This document shows positions 1-7,757 of a stretch of DNA of 64,000 bases, piece by piece. Under the pieces are notes generated by a model. The model ran no database searches, had not been told where the DNA came from, and was given only the letters and a program-made list of their open reading frames with translations. Origin of the DNA: Desulfobacteraceae bacterium (GTDB taxonomy: Bacteria > Desulfobacterota > Desulfobacteria > Desulfobacterales > UBA5852); assembly GCA_014237395.1 (NCBI GenBank), contig JABZFP010000019.1:1-64000 (forward strand). The letters are read 5' to 3'. Numbering within the stretch: position 1 is the first letter of the stretch; each line of letters begins with the position of its first letter. Made by a program: the position numbers and the translations under genes.

Positions 1-76
1 TTACGACACTTTTTTGTAAGGTACTTTCGGCTGCTTTTCTCGCTGTTAACCATCTTGTGGTATGTATCTAAATCCA

Positions 77-101
77 TGACACCCCTTTAACATCGGTGTC
101 A
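77..101. promoter_or_regulatory. Inverted repeat upstream of cardiolipin synthase
   Basis: TGACACC at 77-83 is repeated in inverted form as GGTGTCA at 95-101, with an 11-base spacer. It lies about 65 bases before the cls start. It could be an operator or a weak mRNA hairpin; no T-tract follows, so it does not look like an intrinsic terminator. The role is inferred from position only. Confidence 0.3.
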
Positions 102-164
102 GAACTTAATCAATTACCTTTTTAAATTATTTCGATCCGACTTTCGGCGCGACATGGATGTGAC

Positions 165-1556
165 ATGAAGGACTACGACTGGATTTTCATACAGCTTCTG
201 CCTTCGGTGGGCTTTATTCTGGCATTGGTCCTTCTCTCCCATATCCTGAAACAGCGCCGATCACCCACCAGCACGATTGCCTGGCTCATGGCCGTCATTT
301 TTATTCCCTACATCGGTGTACCCCTCTATATTTTGTTTGGTGGTCGTAAGATTGCCAAAAAAATGGCAACCAAACGCATGCTGGCGCCATCCTCGCGGGT
401 CCAGCATGCCGATCAAGGGCTGGAGCATCAACTGGCTTCGCTGGTATACCGGGGCGGATTCCCCCCGACGCGTCGGAATCGCGTCCGCCTGCTTCTATCC
501 GGCGAGGATGCTTTTCATGAAATGATGCGCCTGATTGAAAATGCCGAGCATGCCGTCTATGTAGCCACCTTTATTCTTGGCAAAGGCCCCACCGGTCGTT
601 TGATTGTGGAAACCCTGGCCCGCAAGGCGTCCCAAGGCATCAAGGTTTATCTTCTGCTGGACGCCTTGGGATCGGTCAAGATAAACCGCGGTTTTTTGAC
701 CCCGTTGCATCAGGCTGGTGGGAAAAGCGCTTTCTTCATGCCGATGTTCAATTGGCCTTTCCGGGGCCGCGCCAACCTGCGCAATCATCGCAAAATGGTG
801 ATTGTCGATCGCAAAACGGCCATTGTGGGCGGGATGAACCTGGCCCATCAATATATGGGCCCGCAGCGAACTGAGGATCGCTGGCACGACATCTCCATGC
901 ATATCACGGGGCCAGCTGCGGATCAGGCCTTTGAAATCTTCCGCTCGGACTGGGAATTCGCCGCCGGCGAGAACCTCCCGAACTTGGGTTCCCCGGTGAG
1001 CAAGGAAGATGTCACAGCGACGACGGCGCTGCAATTTATGGCCAGCGGGCCGGACGTTGAAAATGATGCCTTGCGGGAGGCCTTGATGATCAGCTTGTTC
1101 CGGGCGCACCAGCGGGTTTGGATCGTGACCCCTTATTTCGTGCCCGATGATCTGCTGCTGGAGAGCCTCTGCATGGCAGCGCAACGGGGTGTCGACCTGC
1201 GGCTGATCATGCCCGAGCGTTCCAATCATCGCTTGGCGGACTGGGCCCGGGAAGGTTATCTGTCACAGCTTCAGGAGTCCGGCGCCGGGATCTATTTCTA
1301 CCAGCCCCGCATGCTGCACGCCAAGGCGCTCATCATAGACGACCGCGTGGCCCTGACCGGATCAGCCAATATGGATATGCGCAGTTTACTGCTGAACTAC
1401 GAAGTGGGACTGTGTATTTATTCACCTGAAATGATCCTGCAGTTGGAAGCCTGGATGCATGATTTGATGACCGCCAGCCGCCAGCGCGAACCCCATCAAA
1501 ACCGCACCCTGACACTGATCGAGGGTGTCAGCCGATTGTTTGCCCCCCTTCTATAG
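165..1556 (+). CDS. cls: Cardiolipin synthase (phospholipase D family)
   Basis: 463 residues, the usual length for a bacterial ClsA-type enzyme, which joins two phosphatidylglycerols (or PG and a second phospholipid) into cardiolipin at the inner membrane. Two hydrophobic segments lie near residues 8-27 and 35-58 (phospholipase D nuclease N-terminal region). Two HKD motifs follow: NHRKMVIVDRKTAIVGGMN in the first half and HAKALIIDDRVALTGSANMD near residue 385, each with the catalytic His, Lys and Asp. The stretch MDMRSLLLNYE after the second motif is typical of the family. It stands alone on the plus strand. Confidence 0.93.
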   Translation: MKDYDWIFIQLLPSVGFILALVLLSHILKQRRSPTSTIAWLMAVIFIPYIGVPLYILFGGRKIAKKMATKRMLAPSSRVQHADQGLEHQLASLVYRGGFPPTRRNRVRLLLSGEDAFHEMMRLIENAEHAVYVATFILGKGPTGRLIVETLARKASQGIKVYLLLDALGSVKINRGFLTPLHQAGGKSAFFMPMFNWPFRGRANLRNHRKMVIVDRKTAIVGGMNLAHQYMGPQRTEDRWHDISMHITGPAADQAFEIFRSDWEFAAGENLPNLGSPVSKEDVTATTALQFMASGPDVENDALREALMISLFRAHQRVWIVTPYFVPDDLLLESLCMAAQRGVDLRLIMPERSNHRLADWAREGYLSQLQESGAGIYFYQPRMLHAKALIIDDRVALTGSANMDMRSLLLNYEVGLCIYSPEMILQLEAWMHDLMTASRQREPHQNRTLTLIEGVSRLFAPLL

Positions 1557-1739
1557 CTACCTGCCCCAATAATGACGTTTTGCTCTTCTTATCCGACCCG
1601 AAAAACTTGCCCTGAATGGTCGACAATGGCAGCCGTCAGTCTTAGGGTTAATGCCTGATACGGATTGATGCACAATATCGATGATTTCGATTGACGACCC
1701 ATGCGGCCGGATTGCCGCATACCAACAAGGGGGACGACC

Positions 1740-1946
1740 ATGTCTGGAACGATTTTCTACCGCGAACGGCGCAAGGTGAAGGATGGCGAGAAAAAACCGC
1801 GATTTCGTGTTGTTGCGGTGGCGGGCAGTAACCTGAAAATTTACAGTGATCATATTAGGATGAGTGAGCTTGAACACATTGCCGAAGTATCCGGTGCGGA
1901 ACTCGTCCTGCTGCGCCGGGGTAAGAAGGAAAATAAGGATTCCTGA
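1740..1946 (+). CDS. Small basic protein of unknown function
   Basis: 68 residues, beginning MSGTIFYRERRKVKDGEKKP. The ATG at 1740 follows AAGGGGG at 1727-1733, a strong ribosome site, so I prefer it over the in-frame upstream ATG at 1701. It is rich in Lys and Arg, has no membrane segment, and is predicted to be cytoplasmic. It ends 88 bases before the molybdenum-storage-like gene in the same direction, so the two may be co-transcribed. I do not recognise the family; a small soluble partner or an RNA/DNA-binding role would fit the charge but is only a guess. Confidence 0.7.
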   Translation: MSGTIFYRERRKVKDGEKKPRFRVVAVAGSNLKIYSDHIRMSELEHIAEVSGAELVLLRRGKKENKDS

Positions 1947-2034
1947 TGTTTATTACCGATAGGGAGAGTTGCGATCTTCTGTTTGACAGGGGTAATGGTA
2001 TCTGACCAAGAACATCCATGGAGGAAAACCAGAT

Positions 2035-2868
2035 ATGGCGTTGGTGCGTGACAAAGACGGCAAGCGACTGCATGTCAAAAGCAAGCTGATGGGGGAAAGT
2101 TTGGTTAGCAAGACCTTCATCGATGGGCTCGATTTCGCCCCCCAGCAGCGACTCTATCCCGATGTGGCGGTAATAAAAATCGGCGGACAGTCCATCTGTG
2201 ATCGCGGCGTCAAAGCGCTGCCGGACATCCTCAAGGAAATCGTTGCCAATCGGAAAAACCATAAAATGCTGATTACGACAGGCGGCGGTACCCGGAGCCG
2301 CCACATCTACACGATCGGCTTGGAAATGGGCATGCCCACAGGGGTGATTGCCCGTTTCGGCAGTATGATATCCGACCAGAACGCCCTGATGGTGGCCACC
2401 CTGCTTTCGCCATGGGGCGGTATCAAGATGTCCCATAGCGATATCGTCAAACTGCCCACCTATTTTGCGGAAGGGATTATACCGGTAATGCACGGTATGC
2501 CACCCTATGACTACTTTGCCATCAAGCCGCCCAAAGGGCGCATCCCGATTCATCGAACCGATGTCGGGCTGGTGATTCTGGCAGATCTCATCGGGTCCCG
2601 CCGGGTCCTCTTCGTCAAGGATGAAAAGGGACTCTACACCGAAGATCCCAAAAAGAACCCGGAGGCCGAGTTCATCCCCCGAATCGGTGCCCGGGAATTG
2701 CTGGAACGGGACCAGGACGACCTGGTGATCGAGCGGCCCTGCCTGGAAATTATTCAAAACAGCGAGGTGATCGAAGAAGTTCAGATCATCAATGGGATGG
2801 TGCCTGGCAATATCACCAAAGCACTCGAGGGTGGGCATGTGGGGACCGTTATTTACAAAGAAGATTAG
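2035..2868 (+). CDS. Molybdenum storage protein-like (MosA/MosB-like) amino acid kinase fold protein
   Basis: 277 residues of the amino-acid-kinase/UMP-kinase fold. After an N-terminal extension of about 50 residues comes VIKIGGQSICDRG, then a glycine-rich TGGGTRSRH loop, GMPPYDYF, RTDVGLVILAD, FVKDEKGLYTEDPKKNPEA and a C-terminal INGMVPGNITKALEGGHVGT. The order and wording, especially GMPPY and VNG-LVPGNLT-AL-GEHVGT, match what I know of the Azotobacter MosA/MosB subunits, which store molybdate as polyoxometalate clusters using ATP, better than UMP kinase. Only one subunit gene is seen, so a homohexamer or a partner elsewhere is possible. A UMP-kinase-like sugar or nucleotide kinase is the alternative. 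Its stop codon overlaps that of the convergent transporter gene. Confidence 0.75.
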   Translation: MALVRDKDGKRLHVKSKLMGESLVSKTFIDGLDFAPQQRLYPDVAVIKIGGQSICDRGVKALPDILKEIVANRKNHKMLITTGGGTRSRHIYTIGLEMGMPTGVIARFGSMISDQNALMVATLLSPWGGIKMSHSDIVKLPTYFAEGIIPVMHGMPPYDYFAIKPPKGRIPIHRTDVGLVILADLIGSRRVLFVKDEKGLYTEDPKKNPEAEFIPRIGARELLERDQDDLVIERPCLEIIQNSEVIEEVQIINGMVPGNITKALEGGHVGTVIYKED

Positions 2869-3761
2869 AGAAACAACAATACAGAGCCTGTCACCGCGAT
2901 GGCCGCACCGACCACATCCCGCAGACCGATGATTTCCTTTTTGATGAGGACGGCCGGCGGGATGATGAGCACGGGCACCAGCGCGATGATGGTGGCGGCC
3001 ACCCCCACCTGGGTGTGCTGGACAGCGTAAAGCGACAGGGAAACCCCCACGAACGGCCCGAAAAACGATCCCAAGGCTGTAAATCCCATGCCCGGTCGAT
3101 GGCGCGTAGCGGCCAGCACAGCACGCCAGCGGCCGGTGACCAGGAAAATGACGGCGAAACCGGCCAGGGCGGCCAGCAGACGGATGTGGTTGGCGGCAAA
3201 AGCGTCATAGGAACCCATACCGAATTTGCTGAAAACAAGCCCTACGGATTGACCGACCGCCCCTCCCAGGGCCAGCAAGAGGCCCTTCAGTGGATAGCCG
3301 TTGCGCTCGATACCATTGTTTTTGGGCCTTCCGGCAACAACCATCATGATCCCGGTGACGGTCAGTACCATGCCGGACTGATCCCGCAGGCTCAGCAGTT
3401 CGCCAAGAAAAATCCAGCTGATGAGCGCACTGAGTACCGGCACAAAGGCCATCACCAATGCAGAAATTCGGCTGCCAACGAGCACGAAGGCCCTCATCAA
3501 GCACATATCGCCAAGGGTCAGACCGGCAATTCCGGAAAGCGACAACCATATCCAATTATGAAGCGTGGCATCCACCGGCAGCCATAATCCGCGCCGAACA
3601 TAGCAGAAAACACTCAAAAACAAGGCGCCGAGCGCCACGCGGACCAGATTGACATTCAACGAGCCAATCCGTTTGCCGGCAGACTCGAAGGCCATCATGG
3701 AAACCGTCCAGCAGCATGCCGTGGCTAATGCGGCAATTTCACCCGGGCCGGGATTTAACAC
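2865..3761 (-). CDS. EamA/DMT-family permease
   Basis: About 298 residues with ten hydrophobic segments in two five-helix repeats, the layout of the drug/metabolite transporter family (inner-membrane exporters of amino acids, drugs or metabolites). The second repeat starts near KGLLLALGGAVGQSVGLV, and GSRISALVMAFVPVLSALISW resembles the conserved end of repeat 1. The frame is open to 3995, but the extra 78 residues are proline- and basic-rich with no family resemblance. I chose the GTG at 3761 just before the first helix. No clear ribosome site supports it, so the start is uncertain. The substrate is unknown. The stop overlaps the stop of the gene at 2035 by 4 bases. Confidence 0.8.
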   Translation of the reverse strand: MLNPGPGEIAALATACCWTVSMMAFESAGKRIGSLNVNLVRVALGALFLSVFCYVRRGLWLPVDATLHNWIWLSLSGIAGLTLGDMCLMRAFVLVGSRISALVMAFVPVLSALISWIFLGELLSLRDQSGMVLTVTGIMMVVAGRPKNNGIERNGYPLKGLLLALGGAVGQSVGLVFSKFGMGSYDAFAANHIRLLAALAGFAVIFLVTGRWRAVLAATRHRPGMGFTALGSFFGPFVGVSLSLYAVQHTQVGVAATIIALVPVLIIPPAVLIKKEIIGLRDVVGAAIAVTGSVLLFL

Positions 3762-4072
3762 CAGAGACGACCGATCCCGCGAACAGTCGCCGCGTTTCGT
3801 TTTCGGTAAATGTCGGCAGGTCGCATTGATGCGAAGACGGTGTGCCGGGTTTGCTGGGGGATGGAGGGACTTAAATTTACTGCCGTGCAGCTTTGGTGGC
3901 GTTGGATCGGCAAGGTGATTTCCATCCGGTTGGATATGGGCAGGCCGTATTGGCGATAACGGTTGTTCCGCACGCGGTGGCGGAAAGAGCGCCATGGTCC
4001 CGGATAGGGTTCCATCGCTGCCAACACCCGGCTTGCGACGAACCCTAATCCGATACCGACGGCACCGGCACG
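3762..4072. other. Intergenic stretch without a recognised gene
   Basis: 311 bases between the transporter start and the end of the cysteine-rich gene. Open frames on both strands here give proline/arginine-rich translations with no ribosome site and no resemblance to known proteins. I see no clear terminator or promoter. Confidence 0.5.
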
Positions 4073-4249
4073 TTAGTCGGCCGGGTGTGCGGCGATCGTC
4101 TGATGGCGGATCACCATTTTACTTTGGCAGTACGGGCAGTATACCACGGCGCAGTTGTTCTCGTCGATGCAGGCTTCGGGCGGCAGTGAGAGGACGTAGG
4201 GGCCTTGGCCGTCATAGGTACATGATGTAGCGTTGCAATAGTAGTCCAT
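4073..4249 (-). CDS. Small cysteine-rich (zinc-ribbon-like) protein
   Basis: 58 residues starting MDYYCNATSC, with six cysteines: C5, C10, C27, C33, C38 and C41, the last two as CPYC. AGGAG sits about 11 bases before the ATG at 4249, which decides this start over the longer upstream frame that runs antisense-like through slyD. The cysteine spacing suggests a zinc ribbon or metal-binding knuckle. It begins 34 bases after the SlyD-like gene in the same direction, so the pair probably forms an operon; a metal-handling partner of that protein is an inference. I do not recognise the family. Confidence 0.65.
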   Translation of the reverse strand: MDYYCNATSCTYDGQGPYVLSLPPEACIDENNCAVVYCPYCQSKMVIRHQTIAAHPAD

Positions 4250-4283
4250 TTGAGTCTGATCTCCTGTTGGATCGCTGCCGACG

Positions 4284-4811
4284 TTAGTGGCAGCCGCATC
4301 CGGATTCGTTCGAAGAACACCCGCCGGATGCTTCGTCGCCGCAGTCGCAACCGCAGCCACAGCCGGCGGTCTGGGTCTGAGTCTTGCTGATACCGACCAC
4401 TTCGATTTCAAAGGTCAATGATTTTCCTGCCAGCGGATGGTTCAGGTCGACAGTAACGCCGTCATCGGTTACGGCAATGATTTGGGCCGGAACCTGCTGG
4501 CCATCTTGGGTGGTCAACCCGACGGTCTGCCCCACCTGGGGATCCATTTCGGCCGGAACATCGGCCCGGGGAAAGGTGTGCTTGCGATCTTCATGCACGA
4601 TGCCGTAGGCTTCTTCGGGGGCGAGCGTGAAGGTCTTTTTTTCGTTAAGCGCCATATCCATGAGGGCATTTTCAAAGCCTTTGATCAACTGGCCGGCTCC
4701 CATCTGGACTTCGAGAGGCTGGCGCCCTTCACTGGTGTCAAAAATTTCACCATTCTGCAGCGTTCCTTTGTAATCTACACTGACAAACAGGCCTTCACTT
4801 ACTTTTTCCAT
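4284..4811 (-). CDS. slyD: FKBP-type peptidyl-prolyl isomerase, SlyD-like, with cysteine-rich tail
   Basis: 175 residues. The FKBP domain (residues 1-70) carries VSVDYKGTLQNGEIFDTS and GAGQLIKGFENALMDM; an IF (insert-in-flap) domain follows (about 72-130), then the return strand LNHPLAGKSLTFEIEVVGI. The last 25 residues hold seven cysteines and a terminal His (GCGCGCDCGDEASGGC and so on), like the metal-binding tail of Escherichia coli SlyD, which delivers Ni2+ during hydrogenase maturation and acts as a folding chaperone. Here the tail may bind nickel or zinc (inference). It is cytoplasmic, followed by a small cysteine-rich gene, and preceded by a 235-base intergenic region containing inverted repeats. 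Confidence 0.9.
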   Translation of the reverse strand: MEKVSEGLFVSVDYKGTLQNGEIFDTSEGRQPLEVQMGAGQLIKGFENALMDMALNEKKTFTLAPEEAYGIVHEDRKHTFPRADVPAEMDPQVGQTVGLTTQDGQQVPAQIIAVTDDGVTVDLNHPLAGKSLTFEIEVVGISKTQTQTAGCGCGCDCGDEASGGCSSNESGCGCH

Positions 4812-4948
4812 GCAATCTCCTTTGGCATTTGATTTGAATTTCCGTCCAACATAGGGATAAAAATTTTCAAGTCAAGACAAATATTTAGGTTCCAACCCGC
4901 AGTTAATCCGGGACTTTCGGCCCCATGCCCATGGCATGGGCTGTTAGC

Positions 4949-4972
4949 CGGATGCCGTAAAATAGGCATCCG
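4949..4972. other. Small hairpin between rho and the slyD-like gene
   Basis: CGGATGCC at 4949-4956 pairs with GGCATCCG at 4965-4972 across an 8-base loop. No T-run follows in either direction. It lies in the gap between the end of rho (5047) and the slyD start (4811), so it could contribute to an untranslated leader or a Rho-type end. Another short palindrome (near 4922-4941) lies beside it. Confidence 0.35.
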
Positions 4973-5046
4973 ATACGGCACGATTGGCCGGAATAAGCGG
5001 GCTTCTCAGGGTGGCGGTGGTTATTGGTGTGGCGGGTGGGGAAAAG

Positions 5047-6123
5047 TTATACGGCCTCTGCCAGGTATTCATTCAAGGCCGTCATGGCGGCAAATTCGTC
5101 CAGTTGAGCGGCGGCTCGTCGAAAATTGATGGCTTCCTGAAAGGCCTCCTTGCTCATCAGCAGGTTTTCCTTGCGGGTGCCTGATGCATTGATGTTGATG
5201 GCGGGCCACAAGCGTTGCTCTGCACATTCCCGACTGAGCACCAGATCCATATTGCCGGTGCCTTTAAACTCCTGAAAAATAACGTCATCCATACGGCTGC
5301 CGGTGTCCACCAGAATGGTGGCGATCACGGTCAGGGAACCGCCGTTTTCGATATTGCGGGCGGCGCCGAATATCCGTCGCGGTATGGTCAGGGCATCCGC
5401 GGCCAATCCACCGGACAAGGTCTTGCCGTGGCTTTGGGTCTGGTTGTTGAAAGCGCGGGACATTCGCGTCAGGGAATCGATCAGCACGACCACGTCAGAT
5501 CCGCTTTCGGCACTTCGGGTGGCGGCATTCATGGTAAGACGGGTCATCCGCAAGTGTTGCGTGATACTCTGGTCGGCCGAAGACGCCAGGACATTGGCAT
5601 TTTTCAGGCCGCGTTTGAAATCGGTCACTTCCTCCGGCCGTTCATCCACCAGCAAGATAAAAAGGGACGCATCGGGATGATGGCGCTGGACCGAGGTGGC
5701 GATATGCTGGAGTATGGTTGTCTTACCGGATTTGGGCGGTGAAACGATCAGCCCGCGCTGGCCTTTGCCGATCGGGACAATCAGGTCGAGAGCGCGTCCC
5801 AGGTAGTCTTCCTGACCTTGTGAAATCACAAATTGTTCCGATGGGTTGACACTTGTTTGTTGTTGAAATGGTTTAATTTTGGCGTAGCTTTTGAGGGCGT
5901 GTTGATTGATCGTCTCAATTTGCGATAGTTTTAAATTTTTGCTTTTACCATCGCCTTTGACGCCGAAGCCTACAATGAAAATACCTTCCTGAAGCTTGAA
6001 TTTTTTAATCAAATAGCCTGGTACAAAAGGGTCGTCCGGGTTAGGCGCGAAATTGTTCTCGATGTTTCGTAAAAAACCGAATCCTTTGTCCAGAATTTCC
6101 AGATAACCACTGACAGATTTCAA
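5047..6123 (-). CDS. rho: Transcription termination factor Rho, short form
   Basis: About 358 residues; Rho is an RNA-dependent ATPase hexamer that ends transcription. Present are the RNA-binding OB-fold region (GYLEILDKGFGFLR near residue 8), the P-loop SPPKSGKTTIL, the Walker B region LVDERPEEVTDF, the ring-closing VDTGSRMDDVIFQEFKGTGN and RECAEQRLWPAI. The usual N-terminal helical Rho_N domain is missing: the protein begins directly at the OB fold. I chose TTG at 6123 because GGGAGGA lies just upstream; a GTG at 6156 is the alternative and adds only 11 residues. It is monocistronic or read with the gene at 6222-7328, which lies upstream on the same strand. Confidence 0.9.
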   Translation of the reverse strand: MKSVSGYLEILDKGFGFLRNIENNFAPNPDDPFVPGYLIKKFKLQEGIFIVGFGVKGDGKSKNLKLSQIETINQHALKSYAKIKPFQQQTSVNPSEQFVISQGQEDYLGRALDLIVPIGKGQRGLIVSPPKSGKTTILQHIATSVQRHHPDASLFILLVDERPEEVTDFKRGLKNANVLASSADQSITQHLRMTRLTMNAATRSAESGSDVVVLIDSLTRMSRAFNNQTQSHGKTLSGGLAADALTIPRRIFGAARNIENGGSLTVIATILVDTGSRMDDVIFQEFKGTGNMDLVLSRECAEQRLWPAININASGTRKENLLMSKEAFQEAINFRRAAAQLDEFAAMTALNEYLAEAV

Positions 6124-6221
6124 TGCATTCCTCCCGGGCAAAGAACCGCGTGGCACGGTCTCCCCGCTTTAAATAGACAGCCAACCGTATGGATGAGAAT
6201 CGGAAGCGTTAGGCGCTGGCA

Positions 6222-7328
6222 TCAAGCCGTGTTTGCCAGGGTTTCAAGCAGGCGGTCGTAGTCATCGATGACGCTGGCCCAGGCAAATCGGCGCATGCTG
6301 TTCGCAAGATTGACACGAAGTTCCTTGAAATCGGTATAATGGTCGAGCAACCGGTGCAATCGGGTAACGAGCGCTTCCTGATCATGATACAAAACGTGGG
6401 GGTGGCAATGGTCCGGTATGATTTCCGGATAGGCCAGCCGTGCCGGCAAAAGGGGAAAACACCCGAACCGGACGGCTTCGACGACGGAAATGCCGAAATT
6501 TTCCTGTTGGGCGGTGCTGATAACGATGGCGCCCCGCTTCAGCCAATCGATATAGGCCGCCCTTGCGGCAACATATCCGTATTGAAGGATTTTATCCCCA
6601 TAGCGCTCACGTGCGCGGATAAAAACCTTAGGCACTGTCTGACAGTTTTCGCCCAGAAGTGCAAGGCGAAAATCGATGCCCTGGCGCGCCACCGCATCAA
6701 GCGCATCGAAAAAGCTTTCCGGATCCTTGTCGAATTCCCAGCGGTGATTCCAAATGATTAACGGTGGATCGGTAAGCCGCTTTTCGGATATTGGAGCATC
6801 ATCAGCAGGGAAGCGGCATCCGGGGTAGAGAACACCGGATTTGGACCGGATAGCATCAACAACCCAGGTGGGCCGGTACTCCGGCATCATGTTTAAAAAT
6901 CCGGGGAGACCTTGGAAAAAGGCGTCATAGTGGGTTCGGGAATTGAACCGGATCATGTCCGCTGCCAGGCCCGTGGTGATATCCGTGAAACCGAATTGAA
7001 AATCCATCTGTTCGCCCGGTGCCAGAGGGTAGGTGAGTTGGTTTTCGTGGAAATAGACCAGGGTCGGCGGGCAGGCACCACCGGCCAGGGCTTTGAAATC
7101 CGAAAAGCCCATCAGATCCGTGGTGATCAGACCATCGTAAGTTTCGAGCGGCGGTGCTTTTTTAAGGAAATGAAGGGCAGCACCGCGCATACGCCATTTC
7201 CAGAACCGATCCGGAAGGGTTAGCAGATCGATATGGTGCCGTGAATGGGAAATAAGCCCATCCGCGAATTCCCTGTGGGACCCGCCATAAAAGGATTCCA
7301 GGAATAAAAATCGGCGCTTCGGTGTCAA
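6222..7328 (-). CDS. tRNA-queuosine alpha-mannosyltransferase-like glycosyltransferase (DUF3524/GTDC1 family)
   Basis: 368 residues with a GT-B fold. The N-terminal part FLFLESFYGGSHREFADGL is the signature of the DUF3524 family, whose animal member QTMAN (GTDC1) mannosylates queuosine-34 of tRNA-Asp. YFHENQLTYPL and the C-terminal ENFGISVVEAVRFGCFPLLP (the Glu-containing sugar-nucleotide site of family 4-like glycosyltransferases) are present. A role in tRNA modification follows from the family and is not shown here. The start is TTG at 7328 with a weak ribosome site; no ATG lies near. Upstream is the divergently transcribed phenylalanine leader. Confidence 0.8.
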   Translation of the reverse strand: MTPKRRFLFLESFYGGSHREFADGLISHSRHHIDLLTLPDRFWKWRMRGAALHFLKKAPPLETYDGLITTDLMGFSDFKALAGGACPPTLVYFHENQLTYPLAPGEQMDFQFGFTDITTGLAADMIRFNSRTHYDAFFQGLPGFLNMMPEYRPTWVVDAIRSKSGVLYPGCRFPADDAPISEKRLTDPPLIIWNHRWEFDKDPESFFDALDAVARQGIDFRLALLGENCQTVPKVFIRARERYGDKILQYGYVAARAAYIDWLKRGAIVISTAQQENFGISVVEAVRFGCFPLLPARLAYPEIIPDHCHPHVLYHDQEALVTRLHRLLDHYTDFKELRVNLANSMRRFAWASVIDDYDRLLETLANTA

Positions 7329-7430
7329 TCAGTATTTCCGTGTCAACAAGGTTGGGAAATATGCCGGAGAACCCCCTTGGGGCAAGCCGTGGCGTTCATC
7401 GGCCGTTTTAATAGCATTCCTAAAAAGTTA

Positions 7431-7458
7431 TTGACAGGGGAAATAAAAGTTGTATGGT
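7431..7458 (+). promoter_or_regulatory. Sigma-70 promoter of the phenylalanine operon leader
   Basis: A perfect -35 hexamer TTGACA at 7431-7436 and TATGGT at 7453-7458 are separated by 16 bases. Transcription would start near 7465, giving a leader RNA of about 290 bases before the DAHP synthase gene. The Phe-rich leader peptide begins 25 bases after this start point. Confidence 0.65.
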
Positions 7459-7489
7459 TTGGCCCATACTTCGAATAAGAAAGAAACAA

Positions 7490-7570
7490 ATGCAGCCCAT
7501 CATTATCAGCACAGGATACTTTTTCGGACGCTTCTTTTTTGGCTTTAGAAGCGTTCATCCGGCGTTGTAA
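7490..7570 (+). CDS. Phenylalanine leader peptide (attenuation)
   Basis: 26 codons: MQPIIISTGYFFGRFFFGFR then SVHPAL and a stop. One Tyr and six Phe codons fall between 7517 and 7546 (Y-F-F, F-F-F, F), far more than chance. It lies in the leader of a DAHP synthase-pheA operon and is followed by a set of competing stems and an intrinsic terminator. By analogy with pheA/pheST leaders of enteric bacteria, ribosome stalling at the Phe codons when charged tRNA-Phe is scarce would prevent termination. The ribosome site is weak (AAGAAAG at 7480-7486). The product itself probably has no function other than being translated. Confidence 0.8.
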   Translation: MQPIIISTGYFFGRFFFGFRSVHPAL

Positions 7571-7641
7571 TTTTAAAAGATTGCACCCCGGGTGGACATC
7601 AGATTCCACTCGGGGTTTTCGAAAGCGGTATAGGCCCCGAG
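7526..7641 (+). promoter_or_regulatory. Attenuator stems controlling the phenylalanine operon
   Basis: Mutually exclusive pairings can be read. A: 7526-7534 with 7548-7556, inside the leader peptide across the Phe codons. B: CATCCGG 7556-7562 with CCGGGTG 7589-7595. C: 7585-7595 with 7605-7615, 11 pairs with one G-U. D (antiterminator): CTCGGGG 7609-7615 with CCCCGAG 7635-7641. A ribosome stalled early on Phe codons blocks A, allows B, blocks C, frees 7609-7615 and so favours D over the terminator. A ribosome reaching the stop at 7568 covers 7556-7562, so C and the terminator form. The pairings are seen in the sequence; the mechanism is inferred. Confidence 0.65.
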
Positions 7642-7666
7642 ACGACAATCTCGGGGCCTTTTTTAT
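7632..7666 (+). terminator. Intrinsic terminator of the phenylalanine leader
   Basis: AGGCCCCGAGA (7632-7642) pairs with TCTCGGGGCCT (7649-7659) over a 6-base loop, and a run of six T (7658-7663), then ATT, follows. It lies before the DAHP synthase start at 7758, so it would stop leader transcripts. Its 5' arm also pairs with 7609-7615, the antiterminator described for this leader. Confidence 0.85.
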
Positions 7667-7757
7667 TGAAAACGGCAGGTTAAGGGCAACGAACACAAAC
7701 GCTGAAGATCTTGGGCAAACTCATGATGGTTTGGAAAACGTGGAAAGGGATGTTGTG

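Noticed and set aside
1855..2838. Long minus-strand frame opposite the Mo-storage-like gene
   Set aside because: Shadow of a well-conserved plus-strand gene; no ribosome site or domain.
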